Below, one piece after another: positions 25,796-33,925 of a DNA stretch of 35,290 nucleotides. Position 1 is the first letter of the stretch, and every line of letters begins with the position of its first letter. The notes under the pieces are model-generated. The model was given only the letters and a program-made list of their open reading frames with translations. It searched no databases and was not told where the DNA came from. Source of the DNA: Pseudomonas folii (GTDB taxonomy: Bacteria > Pseudomonadota > Gammaproteobacteria > Pseudomonadales > Pseudomonadaceae). A program made the position numbers and the translations under genes. The stretch covers positions 1 to 35,290 of the forward strand of contig NZ_JACONW010000054.1 in NCBI RefSeq assembly GCF_014357575.1. Direction: 5' to 3'.

Positions 25796-27058
25796 ATGCC
25801 CGCATTCGACCCCGCCATGGTTATCTGGATTGTCGCCGCCTTAGCCATCTGCGGCGTCATCATACGACCGTGGCGCGTGCCGGAATTTGTCTGGGCGATG
25901 GGGGCCGCGGTGCTGCTCACGGCGTTGGGATTCATCCCACTGCACAAGGCGCTCGGTGCGGTGGCGGAAGGCGGTGATGTCTACCTGTTTCTGATCGGCA
26001 TGATGGTCCTGGCTGAGTTGGCCCGACAGCAAGGCCTGTTCGACTGGCTGGCCATGCTTGCCGCAAAACACGCGAAAGGCTCGGGACAACGACTGTTTGA
26101 TCTGGTGTTTCTGGTCGGCACTTTGGTCACCGTGTTTCTGTCCAACGACGCAACCGCCGTTGTCCTGACGCCTGCCGTCTACGCAGCGGCCCGCGCCGCC
26201 AAAGCCGAGCCCCTACCCTATCTGTTTATCTGCGCCTTCATCGCCAACGCGGCCAGTTTTGTCCTGCCGATTTCAAACCCGGCCAACCTGGTGATATTCG
26301 GCAGCAACATGCCGCCGTTGGCAACTTGGCTCTGGCACTTCAGCCTGCCTTCGATTGCGGCCATTGGCTTGACCTATCTCGTGCTGCGCCTCACGCAACG
26401 TACCCACCTGCGCAAACCTCTCGAAACAGACATCACCCTGCAACCGCTGTCCAGCGGTGCACGTCTGACGGCGTTCGGAATTGTGCTGACGGGGATCGTA
26501 TTACTGAGTGCATCGGCGCTGGATGTACAACTCGGGCTACCGACGTTTTGTGCAGGCATCGCTACCGCTGCACTGATCCACATACGTCAGCGGCTTAACC
26601 CGCTGCCGGTGCTCAAGGCGGTTTCCTGGAGTGTCTTGCCGCTGGTGGCCGGTTTGTTCGTGCTGGTTGAGGGTTTGGCACTGACCGGGGTCATCGATCA
26701 TCTGGCCCACGCGCTGAAATCGCTGGCCGACCAATCGGCCACTCAGGCGACGTGGGCATCCGGTGTGATCGTGGCGATTGCCAGCAACCTGATCAACAAT
26801 CTGCCGGCCGGCCTGATTGCAGGCTCTGTCGGCCACATCGCCCAGCTGCCCACCGAAACCACCAGTGCATTGGTAATAGGCGTGGATCTGGGCCCCAACC
26901 TCTCCATCACCGGATCGCTGGCAACCTTGCTCTGGCTGATCGCCATCCGCCGCGAAGGTGAAAACGTCACGGCGATGGGCTTTCTACGGCTGGGAGTTCT
27001 GGTCATGCCACCGGCATTGATTGGCGCACTGGCGGCGTTGTCGATTACCGCCGGCTGA
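25796..27058 (+). CDS. ArsB/NhaD-type (IT superfamily) membrane transporter
   Basis: The 420-residue protein has about eleven to twelve hydrophobic segments. ArsB-like motifs are present: FLSNDATAVVLTPAV in the first half, and SNLINNLPAGLIAG and GVDLGPNLSITGSLATLLWL in the second. These pseudo-repeated Asn-containing helices mark the ArsB/CitM group. ArsB exports arsenite, but no arsR, arsC or arsH lies nearby, so the substrate is open (arsenite, or another anion or dicarboxylate). The ATG at 25796 lacks a good ribosome binding site, and an ATG at 25817 is an alternative. It converges on the triple-CheW gene with only 12 bases between the stop codons. Confidence 0.8.
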   Translation: MPAFDPAMVIWIVAALAICGVIIRPWRVPEFVWAMGAAVLLTALGFIPLHKALGAVAEGGDVYLFLIGMMVLAELARQQGLFDWLAMLAAKHAKGSGQRLFDLVFLVGTLVTVFLSNDATAVVLTPAVYAAARAAKAEPLPYLFICAFIANAASFVLPISNPANLVIFGSNMPPLATWLWHFSLPSIAAIGLTYLVLRLTQRTHLRKPLETDITLQPLSSGARLTAFGIVLTGIVLLSASALDVQLGLPTFCAGIATAALIHIRQRLNPLPVLKAVSWSVLPLVAGLFVLVEGLALTGVIDHLAHALKSLADQSATQATWASGVIVAIASNLINNLPAGLIAGSVGHIAQLPTETTSALVIGVDLGPNLSITGSLATLLWLIAIRREGENVTAMGFLRLGVLVMPPALIGALAALSITAG

Positions 27059-27070
27059 CAACATAGCCTG

Positions 27071-28555
27071 TCAGGCCACGGCACTGGCAGGTTGCAACAG
27101 CCTTGCCTCCAGTTGCCGGGCAATGCCCTGCAGGTCCATCAACGTGGCCCGCCAGCTGTTTGCGCCGCTGCCGATGCTCACCAGCGAGCGCGCCCGATCA
27201 TTGACCGACACCACTTTGCCCGCATTGGTCTGCCAACCCTGAGCGAGCATCGTCGGGTCAAACTGGTTGAACGAATCAATGGCTTCCACCTGGGACACTG
27301 CAAAGCCAAACGTCAGCGTTTCTCCCCTGACGACCAGCACCCGCGACAGCGGCGTATGGGGTTGCGGCAGCGATTCGATCAGGCTGCTGAGACACAACAG
27401 TGGAAGCTGCTCGCCCCGCAGATTGAATTGCCCCAGCAAGTGATTTTCCGGCTGAGCAAGGCCGATCATGTGCGTCGGTATCGAAAGAATTTCCAGTACC
27501 TGACTGAGCGGCGCGACGAACTGGGTCGGCGACTTGAATAACAGACAGGCCTGACGCATGACCGCTTTCGCCTTGCTCGCCCGGCTTTCTGATGATTGCG
27601 GTTGAGTCTGATAAAGCGCGGCGTAGTTCTTGACTCCGGATCTCTCCAGCAGAGCCTGATGATTGATCAGTACAGCCTGCAATCCTTCACCGAGGTTCAT
27701 TACACCAGCCAACAGCTCCGGCTCGCGCAAGCCATAGGCAGGCATCGGCAGCAGGCTGTGGGGGTCTCGACGCTCAATGGCAACCATTCGGTCGTAACCA
27801 AAACCGGACACCCTGCCGTCGGTGGCCGTCAGCAACAAAAGCTGGCTCTTGGCTTGCGCGTTACTGCAATCGAAACCCAACACTTGAGACAAACTCAGGA
27901 CCGGAATTTTAGTATCACGGATCACGGTTACGCCCAGGCAATAGCCATTCCCAAAATCGGTCGGCGCGACCTGCGGCTTGTCCACCAACTCGGTGACCAC
28001 GCTGGCATCAATGCTGAAATGCTGCCCGTCACACTCAAACACCAGGTAATGACGCAACTGGCTTTTCGCTTGCAACGTATCGCGACTGATCGGGCCCGCC
28101 GCCGTGTCCGCGGCGAACAGCACGCCGGGAAAGCTTGCCAGAAACGCCAGATCCAGCATGTAGATCAAGCGACTGTCATCACCGGTCATGATCAGCGTGG
28201 GGATCAACCCGCCGCCCTCGCCGCCCGGCCCCAATGGGCAGAGCTGAGCGTCGGATGCCTTGACGATGTCGCACACGGCATCAATGGCAACGCCCAACAG
28301 GCCGCCGTTGTACTTGAGAATGGCAACCAGCGGGGTTGGCGCTTGCTCTGGCATGTCGTCGCTGAGCAAAGATCGTAGATCCACCAACGGAACCGGTCTG
28401 CCCCGTAAGGTGAAGACCCCGGCCAGTACACCGCGCGTGACAGGATGGCGCTGCAGATTGGTCGGCCAGTGCACGGCCTCCATCAACGAGGTGGCTTCGA
28501 TGCCCAGAAACGCGCCATTTATCTGCACCACGCCGTAGGCGCGCAGGGTGTTCAT
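27071..28555 (-). CDS. Triple-CheW-domain scaffold protein
   Basis: The 494-residue protein consists of three successive CheW-like domains, at about 5–142, 166–304 and 334–466. Typical CheW strands are GVFTLRGRPVPLVDL, LGVTVIRDTKIPVLSL and LGQFNLRGEQLPLLCL. Ordinary CheW is a single domain of about 150–170 residues linking receptors to CheA. Proteins with three CheW domains are uncommon and may bridge several receptor or kinase units. The ATG overlaps the stop of the four-PAS receptor by four bases (ATGA), so the two should be made together and work together. No CheA, CheR or CheB is encoded in the window. Confidence 0.9.
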   Translation of the reverse strand: MNTLRAYGVVQINGAFLGIEATSLMEAVHWPTNLQRHPVTRGVLAGVFTLRGRPVPLVDLRSLLSDDMPEQAPTPLVAILKYNGGLLGVAIDAVCDIVKASDAQLCPLGPGGEGGGLIPTLIMTGDDSRLIYMLDLAFLASFPGVLFAADTAAGPISRDTLQAKSQLRHYLVFECDGQHFSIDASVVTELVDKPQVAPTDFGNGYCLGVTVIRDTKIPVLSLSQVLGFDCSNAQAKSQLLLLTATDGRVSGFGYDRMVAIERRDPHSLLPMPAYGLREPELLAGVMNLGEGLQAVLINHQALLERSGVKNYAALYQTQPQSSESRASKAKAVMRQACLLFKSPTQFVAPLSQVLEILSIPTHMIGLAQPENHLLGQFNLRGEQLPLLCLSSLIESLPQPHTPLSRVLVVRGETLTFGFAVSQVEAIDSFNQFDPTMLAQGWQTNAGKVVSVNDRARSLVSIGSGANSWRATLMDLQGIARQLEARLLQPASAVA

Positions 28556-30690
28556 GCAGGCAGCCCGGAAGGCTTGCTGGTACGGGCACTGGTATTCACA
28601 ACGCCCTGCTCATTGCCAACCTTGGTCTGGTGCAATTCGAAAATGAGGGTTTCGACCTGACCCGCCGAATCCATTTGCTTGGCGGTTGCGGCATTGATGC
28701 TGTCGATGGCCACGGTGGTCTCGTTGACCCCTTTGACGATCTGCTCGAACGCGCTGCCGGCACTCAAGGAAATCTCGCTGCCGGATTTAATCCGGCTGAC
28801 GGTTTCCAGGATCAGTTTGTTGATTTCCTTGGTGGCCTGGGAGGACTTCTCGGCCAGCTTGCGCACCTCATCAGCCACCACCGAGAAGCCAAGTCCATGC
28901 TCACCGGCCCTTGCGGCCTCGATGGCTGCGTTGAACGCGAGCATGTTGGTCTGGCTGGCGATTTCACTGATGACCTGAATGATGTCCTGAATATCTTCAG
29001 CAGACTTGCCAATCATGGTCATGGCTTCGGCTGCCCGGACCAGCGTTTCCGAGCCCTGACTGGCCTGTTCACGGGTCAGCCTGGCCAGGTCAGTAGCCTG
29101 ATCAGTGCTCTGCGCCACATAGGAAATGGCGCTCATCAGGTTTTGCACTGAAGCGTCCATTGCTCGGGTTTTGGCTTCGATGGCTTCTTCCAGTTCGACC
29201 TGTTGAGTGATGTCCGTGGCGAACTTCACCACTTTATAAGGCTTGCCATCGCTGTCGAACACCGGGTTGTAAGTCGCCTGAATCCAGATGTGCTGGCCGA
29301 ACTTGCTCAAGCGCATGAAACGTCCGGAGAAAAACTGCCCTTGAGACAAGTCATGCCAGAACTCGCGATAGGCCGTGCTACGCACATATTCTTCCTCGCA
29401 GAAGATCCGGTGGTGCTGACCACGCAGCTCTTGCAGGCTGTAACCCAGCGACTTGAGGAAGTTGGCGTTGGCATCAAGGATATTGCCCGCCATATCGAAC
29501 TCGATCACCGCTTGCGCACGATCAATCGCATTGACCTTGCCCTGGCGTTCAGCGCTGCTTTCTTTTATTTCGGTGACATCCAGCGCGAACTTGACCACTT
29601 TGTAAGGCTGGCCATGGGAGTTGAGAATCGGGTTGTAAGTGGCTTGAATCCAGATTTCCTTGCCGTCTTTGCGCTTGCGTCGATATTCATTGGTGTCGTA
29701 TTCGCCGCGACCGAGTTTTTCCCAAAACTCGCGATAGCCCATGCTGGAACCGAACTCTTCGGTACAGAACATCCGGTGCGGCTGGCCGATCACTTCGTCC
29801 AGCTCGTAACCAAACACCGCGAGGAAATTAGGGTTGGCAGACAGGACTTTGCCGGTCAGGTCAAATTCAATCACCGCCTGAGAGCGCTCAATGGCGGTGA
29901 CCTTGCCGACGAACTCGGCATTGCGGGCACGCACTTCAGTGACGTCGTTAGCAAACTTCACGATTTTGTACGGACGGCCATCGGGATCAAAGATTGGGTT
30001 GTAGGTGGCGCTGATCCAGACTTCACGCCCGCCCTTGCCCAGTCGCATGTACTCGCCGGAATCGTATTCACCACGTTCAAGCTTGGCCCAGAAGGCCCGA
30101 TAGGCCGGACTGTTGAGGTATTGATCATCGCAGAACATGCGATGGTGCTGGCCCAGCACTTCGTCCAGACGGTAGCCAAGAACATTAAGAAAATTTTCAT
30201 TGGCCGCCAGCACGCGACCATTAAGATCAAACTCGATCACGCCCTGAGAACGCTGAATGGCTTCAACCTTGCCTTCGTACTCCGCATTGCGCATGCGCTG
30301 ATCGGTAATGTCCGTGGCGAACTTCACGACTTTGAACGGCTCGCCGGCCTGATTCAGAATCGGGTTATACGTCGCCTGCAACCAGATTTCGTTGCCGCCC
30401 TTGCCCAGCCGTTTGTACTGCCCCTGATCAAACTGCCCGGCCGCCAGCTTTCGCCAGAAATCGGCATACTCAGGGCTTGAAGCGTATTCCGGGGTGCAGA
30501 ACATCCGATGATGGCGGCCCTGAACTTCTTCGAGACGATAGCCCACCTTGTCGAGAAAATTGGCGTTGGCCTGCAGTATGTTGCCTTCCAGATCAAACTC
30601 GATCATCGCCTGGGAATGATTGATGGCATTCATCAAAGAGTTCAGATCGATGGCAGATTCAACAGATGAGTTTGCAGATGGAGTAGACAT
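28552..30690 (-). CDS. Soluble methyl-accepting chemotaxis protein with four tandem PAS domains (BdlA-like)
   Basis: The 712-residue protein has four PAS/PAC units with an exact 122-residue period (21–142, 143–264, 265–386, from 387), then an MCP signalling domain (about 500–705). Its hairpin tip is EIASQTNMLAFNAAIEAARAGE. Each PAS contains a [H/P]HR[M/I]FC segment with a cysteine at 65, 187, 309 and 431. There is no membrane helix, so it acts in the cytoplasm. The architecture resembles the biofilm-dispersion receptor BdlA (two PAS plus MCP), but doubled. No C-terminal CheR-binding pentapeptide is seen. The start at 30690 (ATG) is preferred to an in-frame TTG at 30714. It is followed by the triple-CheW gene and preceded by a FliA-type promoter. 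Confidence 0.92.
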   Translation of the reverse strand: MSTPSANSSVESAIDLNSLMNAINHSQAMIEFDLEGNILQANANFLDKVGYRLEEVQGRHHRMFCTPEYASSPEYADFWRKLAAGQFDQGQYKRLGKGGNEIWLQATYNPILNQAGEPFKVVKFATDITDQRMRNAEYEGKVEAIQRSQGVIEFDLNGRVLAANENFLNVLGYRLDEVLGQHHRMFCDDQYLNSPAYRAFWAKLERGEYDSGEYMRLGKGGREVWISATYNPIFDPDGRPYKIVKFANDVTEVRARNAEFVGKVTAIERSQAVIEFDLTGKVLSANPNFLAVFGYELDEVIGQPHRMFCTEEFGSSMGYREFWEKLGRGEYDTNEYRRKRKDGKEIWIQATYNPILNSHGQPYKVVKFALDVTEIKESSAERQGKVNAIDRAQAVIEFDMAGNILDANANFLKSLGYSLQELRGQHHRIFCEEEYVRSTAYREFWHDLSQGQFFSGRFMRLSKFGQHIWIQATYNPVFDSDGKPYKVVKFATDITQQVELEEAIEAKTRAMDASVQNLMSAISYVAQSTDQATDLARLTREQASQGSETLVRAAEAMTMIGKSAEDIQDIIQVISEIASQTNMLAFNAAIEAARAGEHGLGFSVVADEVRKLAEKSSQATKEINKLILETVSRIKSGSEISLSAGSAFEQIVKGVNETTVAIDSINAATAKQMDSAGQVETLIFELHQTKVGNEQGVVNTSARTSKPSGLPA

Positions 30691-30736
30691 GGGCGGGTCT
30701 CGAAAAGGGAGCAATCGTCGGGTTCTTATTGTTGCG

Positions 30737-30763
30737 TTGTCGGCCCTGACTGAAACTTCCTTA
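30737..30763 (-). promoter_or_regulatory. FliA (sigma-28) type promoter of the receptor–CheW operon
   Basis: On the minus strand TAAG (30760–30763), a 15-base spacer and GCCGACAA (30737–30744) match the flagellar/chemotaxis consensus TAAA–N15–GCCGATAA with two changes. The start codon is about 40 bases after the predicted start point. Confidence 0.65.
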
Positions 30764-30848
30764 ATGAAACTTCACAACCATCCGATCAGCGGGTGGCTAT
30801 GTGCCATTAATGACGGATTGAGCGTAACTTACGTTATTCCGCTGCCCT

Positions 30849-30863
30849 TGATAATCATTATTT
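30849..30863. promoter_or_regulatory. Candidate Fur box
   Basis: TGATAAT-C-ATTATTT matches the 7-1-7 Fur motif (TGATAATNATTATCA) at 12 of the 14 specified positions. It lies about 160 bases upstream of the receptor start, upstream of the FliA promoter. The receptor operon is the only gene it could serve here. Confidence 0.45.
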
Positions 30864-31079
30864 TCAATAGATCCGATAATATTTTCCGGAACTTTTCCAT
30901 TGCCGCCAAGGTCCCGCACCGCCGTGCTGTACAGCCGACAACACCGCCCGATCGCCCTTATCTGGATTCAAATATGGATCCAATTAACCTGACGTCAAAG
31001 TGCCTTTGAGGACAAAGACAATTATTGAGCTTTTGCAGCCCTCATACTGAAAAGGCATAACGGCAGAAGGTCATATCGC

Positions 31080-31116
31080 AAAAAAGACCGCCCGACTCTT
31101 CAGTCTTAAAGCGGCC
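31080..31116 (-). terminator. Terminator of the pca operon
   Basis: On the minus strand after pcaC, GGCCGC–TTTA–AGACT–GAAG–AGTC–GG–GCGGTC folds into a two-part stem followed by TTTTTT. Confidence 0.75.
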
Positions 31117-31201
31117 TTAACTTCTTTAAATCACTGTCTACTGATAACTCAATACACGCTCTGCAAAATGCACCTTGATGCAGTGTTGCATTGAGCGTTC
31201 A

Positions 31202-31600
31202 TCATGCCTTGTCGAGCGACTCGACGCCCATTTCATCCCAGACCTCTTCTGCCAGGTGAAACGTCGCGTTGGCCGCCGGAATACCGCAGTAGATTGCGCT
31301 CTGCATCAGCACTTCCTTGATCTCTTCGCGAGTCACACCATTGTGCTTTGCCGCCTTAAGATGCAGGCGCAGTTCGCCTTCACGGTTCATACCGATCAGC
31401 ATGGCGATCGTCACCAGGCTGCGGGTGTGACGCGGCAGGCCAGGGCGAGTCCAGATGTCACCCCAGGCGTGGCGGGTGATCATTTCCTGAAACTCTTCGT
31501 TGAACGGCGTGAGTTTCTTCAGGCTGTTGTCGACATGGTCATCGCCCAGCACAGCGCGACGCACTTGCATGCCGGCTTCGTAACGTTGTTTTTCGTCCAT
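31202..31600 (-). CDS. pcaC: 4-carboxymuconolactone decarboxylase
   Basis: The 132-residue AhpD-fold enzyme converts gamma-carboxymuconolactone to beta-ketoadipate enol-lactone in the protocatechuate branch. Family segments include RRAVLGDDHVD, HAWGDIWTRPGLPRHTRSL and VLMQSAIYCGIPAAN. It is the last gene of the operon, 14 bases after pcaD, and is followed by a terminator. Confidence 0.95.
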   Translation of the reverse strand: MDEKQRYEAGMQVRRAVLGDDHVDNSLKKLTPFNEEFQEMITRHAWGDIWTRPGLPRHTRSLVTIAMLIGMNREGELRLHLKAAKHNGVTREEIKEVLMQSAIYCGIPAANATFHLAEEVWDEMGVESLDKA

Positions 31601-31614
31601 TGCAAACTCCGGAT

Positions 31615-32403
31615 TCAGGCTTTCAAGAAAGTCACGACACGATCACCAAACGCCCTTCCCGCTTCGATGCTGGAAAGGTGTGCAGCGTGAAATTCGGCGT
31701 ACTCGGCACCGGCGATGCGCTCGGTCAGAAAACGCCCGTCGGCGGGTGTGGTAACAGCATCCTGGGTGCCGCAAACCACCAGCACCGGCAGCGTAATTGC
31801 ACTGATCTGCTCGCGGAAATCCGCGTCGCGCACCGCTGCGCAGTTGGCGGCATAGCCCTGTGGTGAGGTCTGGGCCAGCATGTCCACCACAGGCTCTACC
31901 CGCTGCGGCTCGGCTTTGGCAAATTCAGGAGTGAACCAGCGTGCAACCGACGCCTCGCGCAGTGCCTGCATAGCGCCTTCGCCGTCGCGCAAGACGGTTT
32001 CAATACGCGGGTTCCAGACATCAGGAGTGCCGATCTTCGCCGCGGTGTTGCACACCACCACCCGTTGCAGACGCTGCGGCGCATTGATCGCCAGCCACTG
32101 GCCAATCAGACCGCCCATGGACAGACCGCAGAACAACACGCTCGGCAGTTGCAAGGCGTCCAGCAAGGCCAATACGTCGCGGCCGTTCTGCTCGATGCTG
32201 TAAGGCCCTTCGGTCACCAGCGATTGACCGTGCCCGCGGGTGTCGTAGCGCAGCACCTGAAAGTGCTCGGTGAAAGCAGACATCTGCGAATCCCACATGC
32301 TCAGATTGGTGCCCAGCGAATTGGACAACAGCAAAACCGGCGCGCCTTGCGGGCCATCGAGTTGGTAATGCAGATCGCCGTCGGGGAGTTTGATGAAAGG
32401 CAT
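31615..32403 (-). CDS. pcaD: 3-oxoadipate enol-lactonase
   Basis: The 262-residue alpha/beta hydrolase opens beta-ketoadipate enol-lactone to beta-ketoadipate. The nucleophile is S95 in CGLSMGGLIG. The acid lies near VCGTQDAVTTPADG, and the histidine in the C-terminal AAHLSSIE. The start at 32403 has AGGAG seven bases upstream; an in-frame extension to 32469 would run into a REPIN. It lies between pcaB and pcaC. Confidence 0.95.
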   Translation of the reverse strand: MPFIKLPDGDLHYQLDGPQGAPVLLLSNSLGTNLSMWDSQMSAFTEHFQVLRYDTRGHGQSLVTEGPYSIEQNGRDVLALLDALQLPSVLFCGLSMGGLIGQWLAINAPQRLQRVVVCNTAAKIGTPDVWNPRIETVLRDGEGAMQALREASVARWFTPEFAKAEPQRVEPVVDMLAQTSPQGYAANCAAVRDADFREQISAITLPVLVVCGTQDAVTTPADGRFLTERIAGAEYAEFHAAHLSSIEAGRAFGDRVVTFLKA

Positions 32404-32439
32404 TTTTGGCTCCTGTGGGTTGAATTGGAAATCATTCCC

Positions 32440-32542
32440 TGTGGGAGCGGTGCTTGGTCTGGGCGGCACTCCGACGATAAGGCTGGACGCGATCTAAAGT
32501 GAACCGCGTTCAGCCTTATCGCGGGCAAGCACCGCTCCCACA
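32440..32542. repeat. 103-bp REPIN-like element, copy 2
   Basis: Outer arms TGTGGGAGCGGTGCTT (32440–32455) and its exact complement (32527–32542) enclose an inner hairpin (CGATAAGGCTG…CAGCCTTATCG) with loop ATCTAAAGTGAAC. The 29-base left segment (32456–32484) matches copy 1 (8607–8635) with one mismatch, but the core is inverted. It sits inside the pca operon between pcaB and pcaD. Confidence 0.87.
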
Positions 32543-32556
32543 GTTGAAGTCCTGCG

Positions 32557-33909
32557 CTAAATCTTGGCCAAAGCCACCGCCCTCTCCACCCACTGCTGCG
32601 CAAGGCCCAGGTAGTTGGCAGGATCAAGCAGATGGTCCAGTTCTGCGGCAGAAAGCTCGGCACTGACCTGTGGATCTGCGCCAAGCACTTCGCGCAGGTG
32701 CAGGCCCTGCTGAACGGCTCGACGGCAGCTTTGTTCAATCAGATGATGCGCAGCGTCGCGACCTATGCGCTGGGCCAAAGCGATGCTGACCGCCTCGGCA
32801 AGCACCAGGCCTTGGGTGGAATCCAGATTGGTGAGCATCTGCTCTGCGTTAACTTCCAGCGCAGGAATCACTTGCAAAGCCTGCTGCAGCGATCCGGAGA
32901 CCAGGCAGCACAATTCAGGCAAGGTTTCCCATTCGGCGTGCCACAGACCGAGGCTGCGCTCGTGCTCCTGAGGCATGGCCGCGAACATCGTCGCAACCAG
33001 CCCCGGTGCGCGCACGGAAGCGCTGATCATCACCGCCGCTCCCACAGGATTGCGCTTGTGGGGCATGGTCGATGATCCGCCCTTGCCTGCTGCCGCTGGC
33101 TCGAAGACTTCGCCCACTTCAGTCTGCATCAACAGACTGATATCCCGGCCAATCTTGCCGAGGCTACCGGCGATCAGGCCCAGCCAGCTGGCGAACTCCA
33201 CCAGACGGTCACGCTGGGTGTGCCATGGCTGCTCCGGCAAGCTCAGTTGCATTTCGCGGGCCAACGCTTCGGCAACGGGCAAGGCGTGATTGCCCAATGC
33301 CGCGAGGGTGCCGGAAGCGCCGCCAAACTGAAGGCTCAACAACCTTGGTTTGAGTTCTTGCAAGCGTTGACGATGACGGGTTACCGCCCCCAGCCATCCG
33401 GCGATTTTCATGCCGAGAGTGACCGGGGTCGCCTGCTGCAACCAGGTGCGCCCGGCCAATGGCGTCGCGGCATAGCGCTGGGCCTGTCCGGAAAGCGTTT
33501 CAGCCAGCTCAGCCAGATCCCGTTCCAGCAACACAATGGCGGCGCGTAATTGCAGCACCAGTCCGCTGTCCATCACATCCTGGCTGGTAGCGCCCATGTG
33601 CACGTAGCGTTCAGCCGTTGGATTACGTGCAGCGATCTTCTTGCCCAGCGCCTTGACCAGCGGGATGGCTGAATTACCGGCGTTGCCAATCGCAACTGCC
33701 AACTCGGCAAGGTCGAACAGCTCGGCGCGGCAACTGGCCTGAATGTCTTCGACCACCTCAGCGGGAATCAACCCCGTGCCGGCCTCGGCCCGGGCCAGCG
33801 CCGCTTCAAAGTCGAGCATGCCTTGCAGCCGACCATGATCTGAGAAGATTTCGCTCATCTTCGGCTGGCTGAAATACGCGTCGAAAAGTTGCTGACTCGA
33901 TCTGTTCAA
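32557..33909 (-). CDS. pcaB: 3-carboxy-cis,cis-muconate cycloisomerase
   Basis: This fumarase/aspartase-superfamily enzyme cyclises beta-carboxymuconate to gamma-carboxymuconolactone. The superfamily signature is SSTMPHKRNPVGA; MGATSQDVMDSGL is the second conserved region. The TTG at 33909 is chosen because GGAG lies seven bases upstream, giving 450 residues; an ATG at 33936 would overlap pcaK and lacks a Shine-Dalgarno. It follows pcaK by 16 bases and precedes pcaD with a REPIN between. Confidence 0.93.
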   Translation of the reverse strand: MNRSSQQLFDAYFSQPKMSEIFSDHGRLQGMLDFEAALARAEAGTGLIPAEVVEDIQASCRAELFDLAELAVAIGNAGNSAIPLVKALGKKIAARNPTAERYVHMGATSQDVMDSGLVLQLRAAIVLLERDLAELAETLSGQAQRYAATPLAGRTWLQQATPVTLGMKIAGWLGAVTRHRQRLQELKPRLLSLQFGGASGTLAALGNHALPVAEALAREMQLSLPEQPWHTQRDRLVEFASWLGLIAGSLGKIGRDISLLMQTEVGEVFEPAAAGKGGSSTMPHKRNPVGAAVMISASVRAPGLVATMFAAMPQEHERSLGLWHAEWETLPELCCLVSGSLQQALQVIPALEVNAEQMLTNLDSTQGLVLAEAVSIALAQRIGRDAAHHLIEQSCRRAVQQGLHLREVLGADPQVSAELSAAELDHLLDPANYLGLAQQWVERAVALAKI

Positions 33910-33925
33910 AACATGACTCCAGAAT

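Larger units (their letters stand above)
30691..31201. other. Regulatory gap between pcaC and the four-PAS receptor gene
   Basis: This 511-bp gap has no convincing gene. Going from the receptor gene outward it holds a FliA-like promoter (30737–30763), a candidate Fur box (30849–30863), an AT-rich stretch without clear motifs, and the pca terminator (31080–31116). Confidence 0.5.

Noticed and set aside
29203..30480. Long plus-strand open frame (425 codons) opposite the PAS array
   Set aside because: It is the antisense of a GC-rich repeated coding region. Its repeats mirror the PAS repeats, and there is no start signal.
30620..31009. Plus-strand open frame of 129 codons across the receptor start and its upstream region
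   Set aside because: It overlaps the receptor coding sequence and its promoter, has no ribosome binding site, and its product shows no recognisable pattern.
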